Source: an uncultured Oscillospiraceae bacterium
GTDB taxonomy: Bacteria > Bacillota > Clostridia > Oscillospirales > Oscillospiraceae
DNA: 64,000 nt
Direction: 5' to 3'
Assembly (NCBI GenBank): GCA_947588605.1
Contig: CANPYK010000002.1
Coordinates: forward strand, 62,001-126,000
Positions within the stretch are counted from its first letter, which is position 1. The number at the start of each line of letters is the position of its first letter. Of this stretch, positions 13,745 to 22,927 are shown piece by piece. Position numbers and translations under genes: made by a program. Below the pieces are notes generated by a model. It made no database searches. It was not told where the DNA came from and saw nothing but the letters and a program-made list of their open reading frames with translations.

Positions 13745-16700
13745 TTATTTCACCATGAGGGTGATGAGGCGCTGGAGGACGGTGGCGACCTGGGCGCGGG
13801 TGGCGTCGCCGTGGGGATCCAGGACGCCGATGTCGCCGCCCTGAAGGAGGCCCGTGCCCACGGCCCAGACCATGGCGTCCTCGGCGTAGTCGGAGACGTC
13901 CGTGCCGTCCGCAAAGTCGGAAAGCTTGCCGGTGACGGTCAGGTCGAGGCCCATGAGCTTGGCGTAGCGGTGGAGCATGGTAGCCAGCTGCTCCCGGGTG
14001 ACGCTGTCCTCGGGGCCGCACAGGCCGTTGCCGTAGCCGGTGACGATGCCCTCATGGGTGGCCCAGAGGATGCCGTCGGCGTACCAGCTGCCGTCCTTCA
14101 CGTCGGTGAAGACGCCGGCGGCGGTGACGTCCTGCTCGTTCTCAAGACGCCAGAGGACGGTGGCGACCATGCCGCGGGTCATGGGCTCCTGGGGAGCGAA
14201 GGTGGTGGGGGCAGTGCCGTTGAAGAGCTCGTGGCCGGAGGCGAAGTCCACCGCGCCGGCGTACCAGCTGCCCGCCGTCACGTCCTCAAAGTCGACGGCG
14301 CGGTCGGCGACCTTCACGGTGCAGGAGCCCTCCAGAAGGGCGTCCACGGTCCCGTCCTCCACCACGGATTTCTTAATGACCGTCTCGGTCCCGTCGGGGC
14401 CTACGGCCACCAGGACCTGGCCCTCCCCGGCGGCGGGGAGCTGGGCCTTGACGCCGCCCTTGACGGCGGTAACGCTCTTGCCGTCCACGGCCACGTCAAT
14501 GGCGGTGGAGCCGTTGTCCTTCGTCTCCACGGTGACGCTGACGGTGCTGCCGCCGGCGGCGTTCAGGTCCGCCAGGGCGTCGGGGGAGAGGGTGAGGCTG
14601 GTATCCTCGGTCTTGACCGTAAGGCCAAGCTCGGCGTCCGCCAGGGCGTCCACGCTGGCCTGGGGGAGCTCCACGGTGACCTTGTCGGCCTTGTCGGAGA
14701 GCTTCGGCTCCACGGTGACGGTGTCGTCGCCGGCCTTCTGGGCGTCGGCGATGCCGTCGGTGACGGCCTCGGGGGCGATCTGCGCCGTGGCCTCGCCGTT
14801 CTCCACGGGGGTATCCGGCGTCAGGCTGGGTTCGGGCTCGGGCTCGACGGGCGTGGGATTGGAGGGCTTGCTCGGAGCCTTCGCGTTCACCGTGACGGTG
14901 ACGGTCTTGGTGACGGTGACGGTCTCGGCGGTCTTGGTTTTGTCGGGGTGGGCGTAGGTGGCGGTGACGGTGACGGTGGCCGTGCCCACGGCGGCGGCGG
15001 TCAGGGTGAGGGTGTCGCCGCTCAAATTCTCAGGGACGGTGACGGCTTCGCTTGCCGACACGGTCCAGGCGACGCTCTCGGCGCCCTCAACGGTGAGCGT
15101 CACCGTGCCGCCCACGGTGGCGGTCTGGTCGGTGATGTTCGGGCCCACGGCGGCGACATAGGAGAGGGGAGCGGCCGTCGTCTTCTGGCCGGCGATCTTG
15201 GCGTAAATGGTGCCCGCCTTGGAGTCCAGGGCGTCCTGGGCGAAGTGGACCTCCACGGACGTAACGTCGGCGGGAACGACAAGGGTGCCCAGGGGGGACG
15301 TCTTGCAGGCTGCGTCGGAATAGAAGTTCACGGTCTCGCCGGGGAGCAGCTCATGCTTGGAAAGGTCGACGGTGACGTAATCCACGTAGCCGGCGGGGAG
15401 GTTGTACACCGTGCCGGTGACGGTGCGGTCATCGTCCGCCATGGTGACGGTGGCCTGACCGGTCACGGCCTTGTAGTTGGCGTTCTCGGGGATGAAGGAC
15501 CAGCCGAACTCGGCGGTCACCGCTGTGATTGTGGCCTCCGGCGATGTCCAGGCAAAAGCGCCGGGGACTTTCTCCTCTTTGATGCCGGGAAGCTCGGTGG
15601 GAAGGTTTTCGAGATCGGAAAGCTTCGTGCCCTCGCGGCCGGAGAAGGGGCCAATGTTTTCGGTTTTCAAGTCGGCTTGCTCGATGATCAGGTGGACGAT
15701 GACGGAGTTTTCTTTAAATTCTCCTTTTTCGTTCTCCGTAGGCTTGGCCAGGACCAGCACGTCATAGGTCCCGGCGTTCGTGGGAGGCTCGAGGTTGAAG
15801 GACTCGGTGTTTTCGTGATCGGCGTCCGTGTCCATGTGGAGACGGTAGCGCAGGGAGATCTCGGCATCGGCGGGTGTGGTAGTGATCTCAACCGAGTAAG
15901 GCTGAGGCGTGCCGTTGTAGGTCACGGTCTGGGGAACCACGCCGTTGAGAGTGATGGGCTTGGATTTGCTGACGGTGACATTAACTTTGCCGGTCAGTTC
16001 GGTCCCATCGTAGTTATTGGTGTCCTCGGGCTTAAATTTCCACGATGCCTCGATTGTTCCGTCCACGGCACTGACGAGAGACGTTGTCGGGTCAGCCCAT
16101 TCCAGCTTACCTTTCACGATCATGCTCTCGTTGCTGGCGTTGACAAACTCGCCGGTGAGGGTGACCGTTTCCAGAGTTCCCCCTGTCCAGCCGGTGGAGG
16201 TCTGGATGGTGCCGTCATGGAGCTTGGGCGTGGCCTTGGTGACGGTCAGCTTGGTTTCGGCAAGGGTGACTTCATAGTTGCCCTCGTCGGCGGCGAAGGT
16301 GACCTCATAGCCGCCGTCCTTGACCACGGCGGTCTCTCCCACACCTTCGCAGGAAAGCGTGCCGGTGACGGCGGTGCCCAGCAGTTCCCCGGCGACCAGG
16401 CCGTCGGCCTCAAACTGTTCCGTGAGGTTCAGGACAAAGAGCTCGCCGTAGGTCTTAGTGAGGGTCGTGCCATCCTTGAGCTTCAGGGTGACGGCCTTCT
16501 TGGTGATGGAGGCCGTGGCGGTGACGGTGCCGCCGGTGGGAAGCGTGTAGTTGCCGGCCTTCGCGCCGGTGAGCGTGCCAAGGGTGACGGTGACGGTCTT
16601 GTCCGTGCCGGCGTTGGCGTTGTCAAAGGCGGCGGAGGCGGGCGTAACATTGACCTCGTCCGTTCCAACCTTACCGGTGACGTTGACGGTGACTTTGCTA

Positions 16701-18688
16701 ACGTCGACGGTGGTGGTGCCATCGTAGGTCTTGCCCTCGACCGTGGCGGTGACCGTGAGCTCCTGGGGGTGGATGGTCAGCGTGGCGGTGGAGGTATCGG
16801 CGGCGAAGTTGTGGCTGTCCTTCGTCGAGGCGGTGACGGTGTAGACGCCGGCGTCCGTGGGAGGCTGTTCGGTGGGTTCGCCCTCCTCGCCCTGCTTTTG
16901 ATAGGTGACGGTGATGCCCTGAATCTCGGAGATGTCGGCATCGTCGTAATCGTGGTCCGGCACGATCTGGAACGTCAGCTCATGGGTCTGGCCGTCGTAG
17001 GTGACGCTGTGCGCCTCGCCCTCTTTGGGGACCAGGTTGACGGTGTGTTTTTCGGAGACATGTACCTTAGCGGTACCGGTGTAGGTTTCGTAGTTTGCGT
17101 TATCCGGGGTGAAGGTAAATTGGGCGGTATAATTCTCCCCAGGATTCGCCCATGAAGTAGTGTCATCCGTCCATTTAATAGTGCCGGTGATCGGATCGCC
17201 GGTGGTGGGGTCTGTGAACTCCACAGCGGGCGTCACGTCTTTAAGCGGGTGCCCTTGCATAAGGGACACCTCCGGATCGTTTGTGCTCGGTTTCGGCTTG
17301 GCCTTACTGACGATGACCTTGGGGGCATTGTCCTTCCAGCTCACGGAGTAGTTGCCGGTGACGGCGTTCTGGATGGTGATGTCGTAGCCGTTCTCTTTGG
17401 CGTTGGCCTTTGCCTCAAAGCCGTCGCTGGTGAAGGAGATGCCGTTTTGCAGGGCCTTCTGAATCGTCTTGGCATCAGAGCGGTCGACAACTTGCCACTT
17501 CACATCGGCCGAGGACTTTGTCTCGCCGTAGGTCTTGGTGATATTTTCGGCGGTGATCTCCACCTTGATAGGCGTCACCTCGAGCGTGATCTCGATATAG
17601 CGGATCATGTGGTCGGTGTCGTTGTGGAGGGTCACCCGGTCGGTGTATGTGCCCTGAGGCAGATTTTCCTTGGGGGTGAACTGGACTTTCAGGGCCTTGC
17701 CGGCTTCAATGTTATAGCATTTGCGGCCGGCGTCTAATACTTCTGTTACGCCATCTTGCTGCTCAGCAACATATGTCAGATCCATATGGTTGGTCGAGGA
17801 GGTATAGACCTTCTCAAATTTGACGTTGCCCTCGTTGCGGATGTAGAGGTCCAGCGTCGTCTGTGTGCCATACTCGGTGTTGTGCGTCACGGGATTGCCG
17901 TACGAGACCTCGACGCCTGTTTCAGCGTTGTCCTCAGTCCGCACCGTGAGGACGCGCCTGGCGCGCTCGCCGAAGACGGCGTAAAGGGTGGTGTCTTGTT
18001 TTATGTTCGCGATCAGCTTGCTTGTCGTCTCGCCGTTCTGTTCTGCCCAGCCGATAAACTCCTTTTTATTTCCGTCCGTTTTGTCGTTCAGCGTGGGGAA
18101 GGCGGGGTAGCTGTCGGAGGGGGAGACGAGGATGCAGGGGTTGCCGTCTGTATCCGTCAAGAGGCGGCCCTCATCACCATCAATCCAAGAACCGGTAATC
18201 TTGGTGTCGTCATTGGCCTTAAAGGTCACCTTATAGAGCGTGATGGTTTTCTCATCATAGTTGCCCTCTCCATCGGTGATGCGGATGGTGTACGTCTTTT
18301 GGTCGGCGGAAATAACATCTTTCGGCGCCTCAAAATACGCCACGGAATACTTGCCGTCGTTCAGAATGGGTTCGCTGATAAAGACTTTTTCGACATCGTG
18401 ATAGGTATTAGCGGAATCGCCGGCGGTCCCCGCCTTGACGGCAAAGCTGTATGTACCCATGGTCTCTTTCGACGTGGTTGTCAACAGCTTCACGGAGAAG
18501 ACGTTCCGCAGGGTGTTGCGGCTTTCCCAATTGTTCCCCTCCGGGGACACATCCGGGCTGCGGTAATAGTAATTGACCGAGGAGATCAATTCCTTTGGGG
18601 TCTTGGGCTCCGCCGCCACGGCCGCCGCGGGCAGCAGCGCCAGGACCATGGTCAGCGCCAGGAGGGCCGCTGTCAGTTTCTTTTTCAT
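13745..18688 (-). CDS. Large SLH-anchored surface protein with MBG repeats
   Basis: 1647 residues. Signal peptide MKKKLTAALLALTMVLALL...AVAAE at 1-26. After an N-terminal region of about 350 residues come many MBG/YDG-type Ig-like repeats of about 80-100 residues (motifs such as VEGKTYDGTTTV, TYGETK, GAKAGNY, TPKLHDGTIQTS), with DGVTVTVT strands, a Pro/Glu-rich linker (PVEPEPEPS) and three SLH domains near the C terminus (DVTAGSWYAGAVDFA, DVKDGSWYADGILWA, DFADGTDVSDYAEDAMVWA). SLH domains bind pyruvylated secondary wall polymer, so the protein should form a long stalk on the cell surface. The architecture suggests adhesion, but no ligand-binding domain is evident. Monocistronic. Confidence 0.92.
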   Translation of the reverse strand: MKKKLTAALLALTMVLALLPAAAVAAEPKTPKELISSVNYYYRSPDVSPEGNNWESRNTLRNVFSVKLLTTTSKETMGTYSFAVKAGTAGDSANTYHDVEKVFISEPILNDGKYSVAYFEAPKDVISADQKTYTIRITDGEGNYDEKTITLYKVTFKANDDTKITGSWIDGDEGRLLTDTDGNPCILVSPSDSYPAFPTLNDKTDGNKKEFIGWAEQNGETTSKLIANIKQDTTLYAVFGERARRVLTVRTEDNAETGVEVSYGNPVTHNTEYGTQTTLDLYIRNEGNVKFEKVYTSSTNHMDLTYVAEQQDGVTEVLDAGRKCYNIEAGKALKVQFTPKENLPQGTYTDRVTLHNDTDHMIRYIEITLEVTPIKVEITAENITKTYGETKSSADVKWQVVDRSDAKTIQKALQNGISFTSDGFEAKANAKENGYDITIQNAVTGNYSVSWKDNAPKVIVSKAKPKPSTNDPEVSLMQGHPLKDVTPAVEFTDPTTGDPITGTIKWTDDTTSWANPGENYTAQFTFTPDNANYETYTGTAKVHVSEKHTVNLVPKEGEAHSVTYDGQTHELTFQIVPDHDYDDADISEIQGITVTYQKQGEEGEPTEQPPTDAGVYTVTASTKDSHNFAADTSTATLTIHPQELTVTATVEGKTYDGTTTVDVSKVTVNVTGKVGTDEVNVTPASAAFDNANAGTDKTVTVTLGTLTGAKAGNYTLPTGGTVTATASITKKAVTLKLKDGTTLTKTYGELFVLNLTEQFEADGLVAGELLGTAVTGTLSCEGVGETAVVKDGGYEVTFAADEGNYEVTLAETKLTVTKATPKLHDGTIQTSTGWTGGTLETVTLTGEFVNASNESMIVKGKLEWADPTTSLVSAVDGTIEASWKFKPEDTNNYDGTELTGKVNVTVSKSKPITLNGVVPQTVTYNGTPQPYSVEITTTPADAEISLRYRLHMDTDADHENTESFNLEPPTNAGTYDVLVLAKPTENEKGEFKENSVIVHLIIEQADLKTENIGPFSGREGTKLSDLENLPTELPGIKEEKVPGAFAWTSPEATITAVTAEFGWSFIPENANYKAVTGQATVTMADDDRTVTGTVYNLPAGYVDYVTVDLSKHELLPGETVNFYSDAACKTSPLGTLVVPADVTSVEVHFAQDALDSKAGTIYAKIAGQKTTAAPLSYVAAVGPNITDQTATVGGTVTLTVEGAESVAWTVSASEAVTVPENLSGDTLTLTAAAVGTATVTVTATYAHPDKTKTAETVTVTKTVTVTVNAKAPSKPSNPTPVEPEPEPSLTPDTPVENGEATAQIAPEAVTDGIADAQKAGDDTVTVEPKLSDKADKVTVELPQASVDALADAELGLTVKTEDTSLTLSPDALADLNAAGGSTVSVTVETKDNGSTAIDVAVDGKSVTAVKGGVKAQLPAAGEGQVLVAVGPDGTETVIKKSVVEDGTVDALLEGSCTVKVADRAVDFEDVTAGSWYAGAVDFASGHELFNGTAPTTFAPQEPMTRGMVATVLWRLENEQDVTAAGVFTDVKDGSWYADGILWATHEGIVTGYGNGLCGPEDSVTREQLATMLHRYAKLMGLDLTVTGKLSDFADGTDVSDYAEDAMVWAVGTGLLQGGDIGVLDPHGDATRAQVATVLQRLITLMVK

Positions 18689-18745
18689 AATGTTTCTCCC
18701 TTCAACTTTTTGGAAAGCTGGCGCTAACGCACCGCCTATGCGTTC

Positions 18746-18774
18746 ATTGTATCATAAAGCCCGCCGCTTTGCAA
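18746..18774 (-). promoter_or_regulatory. SLH-gene promoter with -35 box inside a terminator loop
   Basis: Minus strand: TTGCAA (18774-18769), 17 bp, TACAAT (18751-18746). TTGCAA lies in the loop region of the terminator hairpin at 18759-18784. Confidence 0.65.
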
Positions 18775-18784
18775 GGCGGCGGGC
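18759..18784 (-). terminator. Terminator of the CmpB-like gene
   Basis: GCCCGCCGC...GCGGCGGGC hairpin, followed by TTTATG on the minus strand. Confidence 0.65.
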
Positions 18785-18819
18785 GAAAATGTTCAAGAGA
18801 AAACTTTCCCGGCTCAGGC

Positions 18820-19545
18820 TCACTTTTTCCCTTCGTGGAGCTCCCGCTTTTCCTTCAGGTACTGGGAAAGGGGCACGTCGGTGCGGAAGGGGACGAAGAA
18901 GTTATATTTGAGCTTGCGCTCCTCCAGGGAGCTTTTGATCTGGAGCTTCAGGGTCTCAAAGCGGACGACCACGTCGTTCTCCTCGGCCAGCTTCTTAAGG
19001 CGGGCGGTGAGGTGGAGGGAGTGGGCGAGGTCAATGAGGAACACGCCGAAAAACATCCCCACGAAGAAGGAGAAGGCCAGGTTGTTGGAAAACCAGGCCA
19101 GCGTTTTGAGGATCCGGGGGTGGATGAGGAAGTAGTACCCCGCGCCGGCCAGAGCCCAGATGAGGGAGAATTTCGGGCAGATGAGGCCCTGGATGTTCCC
19201 CCATACGTTGCTGTAGTCCCACAGGCGCACGTGGGCGACCTTCAGCATGAGAAGGCCGGCGATGTACTCGATGGCCGTCATGGCCACGGCCATGACGAGA
19301 AAGAGGACCAGCTTTTTATAGCGCAGCGCGGCGATCCAGGGGATGTTCTCCGCCAGGGCCACGAGGAAGAGGATACACAGCCCGAAGCCGTAGAGCGGCA
19401 CATAGGGCCCGGTGCAAAAGCCGGGATTGATCCATTTCCGCTCGGGATTGGCGGAGGAGAGGAACCGTCGGAAGAGAAGCTCCACGACCCACCCGGCCAC
19501 CGAGCCGATAAAAAAGAGAAACGCCAAAGCCAACGCAAGATCCAT
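18820..19545 (-). CDS. CmpB-family (putative ABC-transporter permease type) membrane protein
   Basis: 241 residues with about five or six hydrophobic segments in the first 185 and a charged, helical tail (LKKLAEENDVVVRFETLKLQIK...). The opening FFIGSVAGWVVELLFRRF and the internal NPGFCTGPYVPLYGFG and MTAIEYIAG...RLWDYS match the Firmicutes family often annotated as putative ABC transporter permease (CmpB type); its biochemical role is not established. I start at the ATG at 19545, weakly preceded by GGGGGCGG. Monocistronic as far as can be seen. Confidence 0.8.
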   Translation of the reverse strand: MDLALALAFLFFIGSVAGWVVELLFRRFLSSANPERKWINPGFCTGPYVPLYGFGLCILFLVALAENIPWIAALRYKKLVLFLVMAVAMTAIEYIAGLLMLKVAHVRLWDYSNVWGNIQGLICPKFSLIWALAGAGYYFLIHPRILKTLAWFSNNLAFSFFVGMFFGVFLIDLAHSLHLTARLKKLAEENDVVVRFETLKLQIKSSLEERKLKYNFFVPFRTDVPLSQYLKEKRELHEGKK

Positions 19546-19680
19546 ACGACCGCCCCCAACGAATCGTGAAATTGTCCGCCGCGCAAGCCGCGGCATGGGA
19601 CAGTATAAACCCTTTGACGGGATTTGTCAAACGCCGGGGGCGGCCCTTGCGGGGAAACGCAAGGAAATGTAAAGACAAGC

Positions 19681-19708
19681 TTGATATTTTGCCGGTTTGC
19701 GGTATAAT
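19681..19708 (+). promoter_or_regulatory. Promoter at the start of the phosphosignalling locus
   Basis: -35 TTGATA (19681-19686), 16-bp spacer, -10 TATAAT (19703-19708). Confidence 0.75.
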
Positions 19709-19760
19709 CAGCATAGAAGACCCGACTTTTCGACGGTAAAGGGGCGAACGAGGTGAGAAT

Positions 19761-20846
19761 ATGGAGATAACGCTTACCGGCGCGGACAGCGTTGCATGGG
19801 GCGGCTGGGCGCCGGAGAAGGCGGCGGAGTTTTTGCGCGAGGAGCGCATCTCCCTGCGGACCTTTTCCGAGACGCTCCGCACCCTCTACCCCCTGCCGGA
19901 CCTGCAGGAGAGGCTGATCCGGGAGCTTTCCGCCTATCAAGACCCGCCCAGCCCCGAATCCACGCTGAGGAAGGTGCGCAACTGGCTCACGGACCGGCAT
20001 ATTCCCACCGACCGGGAGGAGCTTTTCCGCATCGGCTTTGCCCTGAAGCTCCCCGAGAGCGGCGTCAACCGCCTGCTGGGCCAATGCACCGGCTGCGGCA
20101 TCCATTACCGGGACGGGCGGGACGCGGTCTACGCCTGGTTCCTCCGGGCCATGAGGCCCTACCCGGAGGCGAGGGATTTCTTCGCCGCCCTGCCGCCCAT
20201 ACCGCTGCCGGACGCGCCGCTGCCGCCGGGGGCGGGGACCGATGTGACCCACGATCTGCAAAGGCTCTTTTTGGCCCCCGCGTCTCCCGAGGAGCTTCGG
20301 ACGCTCTACCTTGCCAAGCGGGAGCTCTTCGGGAGCCTCCACATGAGGGCGTACAGGTACCTGGACCAGTACATGAAGGTCCTGCAAAAGCCCGTCACCG
20401 CCACCGGGGGCAGCGGGGAGACGCCCTATTCGGTGGAGGAGGTCACGGACCTCTATCTGAAAATGGGGATGCCCAGGTCCCGCCCGCGGAGGGAGCTCAC
20501 CGTCACCCAAAAGCTCATCAAGCACAATTGGCCCAACCCCACCTACCTGAAAAACATCTGCGCCCGGAAGGAGGACGTGCCGCGTAAGCTCCTGCTTTTG
20601 CTGTACGTGGTGACGGAGAACGTGGTGGACTCCGGGTACAGCGAGCTGGACGAGCCGTATATCTCGGCGTCCGAGCGGTTTGAGGAGCACTGGTGGACGC
20701 TCAACGCCATCCTCAACGACTGCGGTATGCCCGCCCTCGACCCGCGGGACCCCACCGACTGGCTGACGCTCTACGCCCTCTCCTCCGACGACCAGCCCAT
20801 GAGCGAGCGCATGGCGAAGGTCATCGAGAAGCTCTTTTCCCGCTGA
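19761..20846 (+). CDS. Unrecognised cytoplasmic protein opening the kinase/phosphatase locus
   Basis: 361 residues, soluble, with no signal peptide or membrane segment. The N-terminal third alternates short helices (EKAAEFLREERISLRTFSETLRTLYP) and reads like a small helical interaction domain; a Cys pair CTGCG occurs near residue 110. The C-terminal half contains conserved-looking aromatic helices (EEHWWTLNAILNDCGMPALDPRDPTDWLTLYAL). I do not recognise a family. It has its own promoter and a strong terminator, so it is a separate unit from the FHA gene that follows, but orientation and position suggest it belongs to the same locus. A helical adaptor or regulator role is only a guess. Confidence 0.7.
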   Translation: MEITLTGADSVAWGGWAPEKAAEFLREERISLRTFSETLRTLYPLPDLQERLIRELSAYQDPPSPESTLRKVRNWLTDRHIPTDREELFRIGFALKLPESGVNRLLGQCTGCGIHYRDGRDAVYAWFLRAMRPYPEARDFFAALPPIPLPDAPLPPGAGTDVTHDLQRLFLAPASPEELRTLYLAKRELFGSLHMRAYRYLDQYMKVLQKPVTATGGSGETPYSVEEVTDLYLKMGMPRSRPRRELTVTQKLIKHNWPNPTYLKNICARKEDVPRKLLLLLYVVTENVVDSGYSELDEPYISASERFEEHWWTLNAILNDCGMPALDPRDPTDWLTLYALSSDDQPMSERMAKVIEKLFSR

Positions 20847-20866
20847 TCCCCTATGCCGCCTATGCC

Positions 20867-20897
20867 GCCGGAAGGCCTACAGCCTTCCGGCTTTTTT
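20867..20897 (+). terminator. Rho-independent terminator after the unknown protein
   Basis: GCCGGAAGGC / GCCTTCCGGC with loop CTACA, then TTTTTT. Confidence 0.92.
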
Positions 20898-20922
20898 GGT
20901 TTTCCGGGGCTTGGAAACGATA

Positions 20923-20953
20923 TGGACCGAGAAAAAATCGATTGTGCTAAAAT
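20923..20953 (+). promoter_or_regulatory. Possible promoter of the FHA-PP2C-kinase operon
   Basis: Extended -10 TGCTAAAAT ending at 20953; the -35 (TGGACC, 19-bp spacer) is poor. Confidence 0.4.
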
Positions 20954-21009
20954 GAACGCGGAAATGGCCAAAAACCGCCAAAAAAAACTTTTTTCAGGAG
21001 GGCAAAAAA

Positions 21010-21630
21010 ATGGAAGCCAATACCACTATGACTTATTGCGTGAACGGACACCCCTTTGATACCGCGAAATTCCCGACCTGCCCCAAGTGCGGCGCGCGCC
21101 CCGCTTACAGCGGCTTTTCGGCGACGGAGCCGGTAGTCGGCGGCCAGGCCGTCGGCGGCAATATACCCGGCGCCACCGAGTCGGTGGGCGGCGGCCAGGC
21201 CGGCGGCGTCACGCCCAACAACAGCGACAGCTTTATCGAGACCGTCACCGCCGGCAGCAACGGGACCAACCGCGACCCCGTGGTGGGCTGGCTCGTCTGC
21301 ATCAAGGGCCCCAACTACGGCGAGGATTTCCGCATCCACGCCGGATACAACTACATAGGCCGCGCCACCGGCGACATCTGCATCCACGGCGACGACAAGA
21401 TCTCCCGGGAGGGCCACGCCATGATCGCCTACGACAGCGGCGAGGTGGCGTATTACTTCGGGCCCGCCGGCGGGCGCAACCTGGTGAAGGTCAACAACAA
21501 GACGGTGCTCAACGCCGTGGAGATCCACGCCTACGACACCATCTCCATCGGGCCGAACACCACGCTCCTCTTCATTCCGCTGTGCGGTGAGAGATTCAAC
21601 TGGGAGATGGGGGAAGAGAAGAATGGCTGA
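21010..21630 (+). CDS. FHA-domain protein with N-terminal zinc ribbon
   Basis: 206 residues. The N terminus has C-x-NGHPF...CPKCG, a single zinc ribbon or knuckle; a Gly-rich linker follows (about 35-80); the FHA domain occupies about 95-198. Its phosphothreonine-binding residues can be read: GRATGDICI (Gly-Arg), then KISREGHAMI (Ser-Arg and Gly-His) and VNNKTVLNAVEIHAYDTISIG. FHA domains bind phosphothreonine peptides, so it should read out the kinases encoded downstream. RBS AGGAGG is strong. Its stop codon overlaps the start of the first PP2C gene by 8 bp, showing translational coupling. Confidence 0.9.
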   Translation: MEANTTMTYCVNGHPFDTAKFPTCPKCGARPAYSGFSATEPVVGGQAVGGNIPGATESVGGGQAGGVTPNNSDSFIETVTAGSNGTNRDPVVGWLVCIKGPNYGEDFRIHAGYNYIGRATGDICIHGDDKISREGHAMIAYDSGEVAYYFGPAGGRNLVKVNNKTVLNAVEIHAYDTISIGPNTTLLFIPLCGERFNWEMGEEKNG

Positions 21631-22927
21631 CCTCTTGGCAGGACCCGTGTTCTTCGCTCGGCATAATGACCCCACCATCCCGTCCGGCAGCCTTCCGTTG
21701 GAGCCCCCCGCAAGCGTTCCCCCCACGGAGCCTCCCGCAAACGTTCCCCCGTTGGAGCCTCCCGTAAGCATCCCCCCGACGGAGCCTCCCGTAAGCATCC
21801 CCCCGACGGAGCCTCCCGTGAGCGCCGCCCCGTTGGAGCCTCCCGTAAGCGGCGCCACCGTGCCCGGCGATACGGGGAACGACAAGACCGGGAACGACAC
21901 GCCCGAGGACAGCAAGCCGGAGGAGGGCACAGACGAGGAGCCCGAGGATCCTGAGGAGCCAAAGACCTCCACGGTCCTGGAACAGATCCGGAGCTTTGCC
22001 ACTGAGAAGCCCCTGGCCTTCGGCGGCATTTGCGCCGCGGCCGGGGTGACGCTGGCGCTGCTCGCGGCGCTGGTCGTGGCGCTCATCGTCAAGGGCGTCC
22101 GGCGCGGACGCGGGAAAAAGAGCGGACCCGAGACGGAGAAGGGCGCGCTGCGGGTGCAGGTCGCCAAGCTCCACGAGCAGGGCGCCCGCCGGAACCAGCA
22201 GGACTGCTTTGCCGTCTCGCCCACGGAGTTTGCCGACAGGCAGGGGCTCCTGGCCATTGTCGCGGACGGCATGGGGGGCCTGGAGCACGGCGAGCGGGTG
22301 AGCCAGGCGGCGGTCTCCGCCGCGCTGAACGGCTTCTTCACCGCCTCCGGCTCCCACGAGCAGGTGCTTCTCGACCTTCTGGGGCGCGCCGTGAACGATG
22401 TGGACGCGCTTCTGGGGCCGGAGGGACTGACGCGCGGCGGCTCGACCATGGTGATGGGCCTTCTGCGGGACGGGCTCTTTGATTTCATCAGCGTGGGGGA
22501 CAGCAGGATCTGCCTCCTGCGGGACGGAGCGCTCTACGAGCTCAACCGGGAGCACACCTATAAGGCCGAGCTGGCGGCCAAAGCCGCCAGCGGCGCCATC
22601 GAGCTGCGGGAGGTCTATGAGCACCCCAAGAGGGGGGGCCTGACAAGCTATCTGGGCATGGGAGACATCAAGTATGTGGATATGCCCACCAAGGCCCTGC
22701 CGGTGCGGGACGGAGACAAGCTCGTCCTGATGACGGACGGCGTTTACAACGCGGTGTCCGACCGGGAGCTGGTGACGGCGCTGTCCGGGGCCAACCCGGC
22801 CGACGAGCTGCGCGCGATCATCTCCTCCAAGGGGTATACGAATCAGGATAACTATACGGCCGTGGTCCTCTCCATCGGCCGGACGTTGGAGCAGAAGGCC
22901 GATGCCAAGGCCAAAAGGAGAAAGTGA
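21623..22927 (+). CDS. Membrane-anchored PP2C-type Ser/Thr phosphatase
   Basis: 434 residues. The N-terminal 100 residues are a Pro-rich tract with repeats of the type EPPVSIPPT, then an acidic stretch, one membrane helix near 133-158 (ICAAAGVTLALLAALVVAL) and a PP2C/PPM domain from about 175. Metal-site motifs are present: RNQQDCF, VADGMGGLEHGE, GDSRICLL, LMTDGVYN and the final NYTAVVL. With no signal peptide and the catalytic domain after the helix, the Pro-rich part is probably outside and the phosphatase inside. The start at 21623 follows GGGGGAAGAG; the longer frame from 21587 overlaps the FHA gene more. It ends in TGATG shared with the next gene. Confidence 0.9.
   Translation: MADLLAGPVFFARHNDPTIPSGSLPLEPPASVPPTEPPANVPPLEPPVSIPPTEPPVSIPPTEPPVSAAPLEPPVSGATVPGDTGNDKTGNDTPEDSKPEEGTDEEPEDPEEPKTSTVLEQIRSFATEKPLAFGGICAAAGVTLALLAALVVALIVKGVRRGRGKKSGPETEKGALRVQVAKLHEQGARRNQQDCFAVSPTEFADRQGLLAIVADGMGGLEHGERVSQAAVSAALNGFFTASGSHEQVLLDLLGRAVNDVDALLGPEGLTRGGSTMVMGLLRDGLFDFISVGDSRICLLRDGALYELNREHTYKAELAAKAASGAIELREVYEHPKRGGLTSYLGMGDIKYVDMPTKALPVRDGDKLVLMTDGVYNAVSDRELVTALSGANPADELRAIISSKGYTNQDNYTAVVLSIGRTLEQKADAKAKRRK

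Noticed and set aside
13811..17155. 1114-residue plus-strand open frame opposite the SLH protein gene
   Set aside because: It is antisense to a clear signal-peptide/MBG/SLH coding sequence. Its Val/Gly/Asp/His-rich translation reflects the GC-rich opposite strand, and it has no domain or ribosome site.
21690..21860. Repeat array at the start of the membrane PP2C gene
   Set aside because: In-frame Pro-rich peptide repeats (EPPVSIPPT type), not a separate repeat element.
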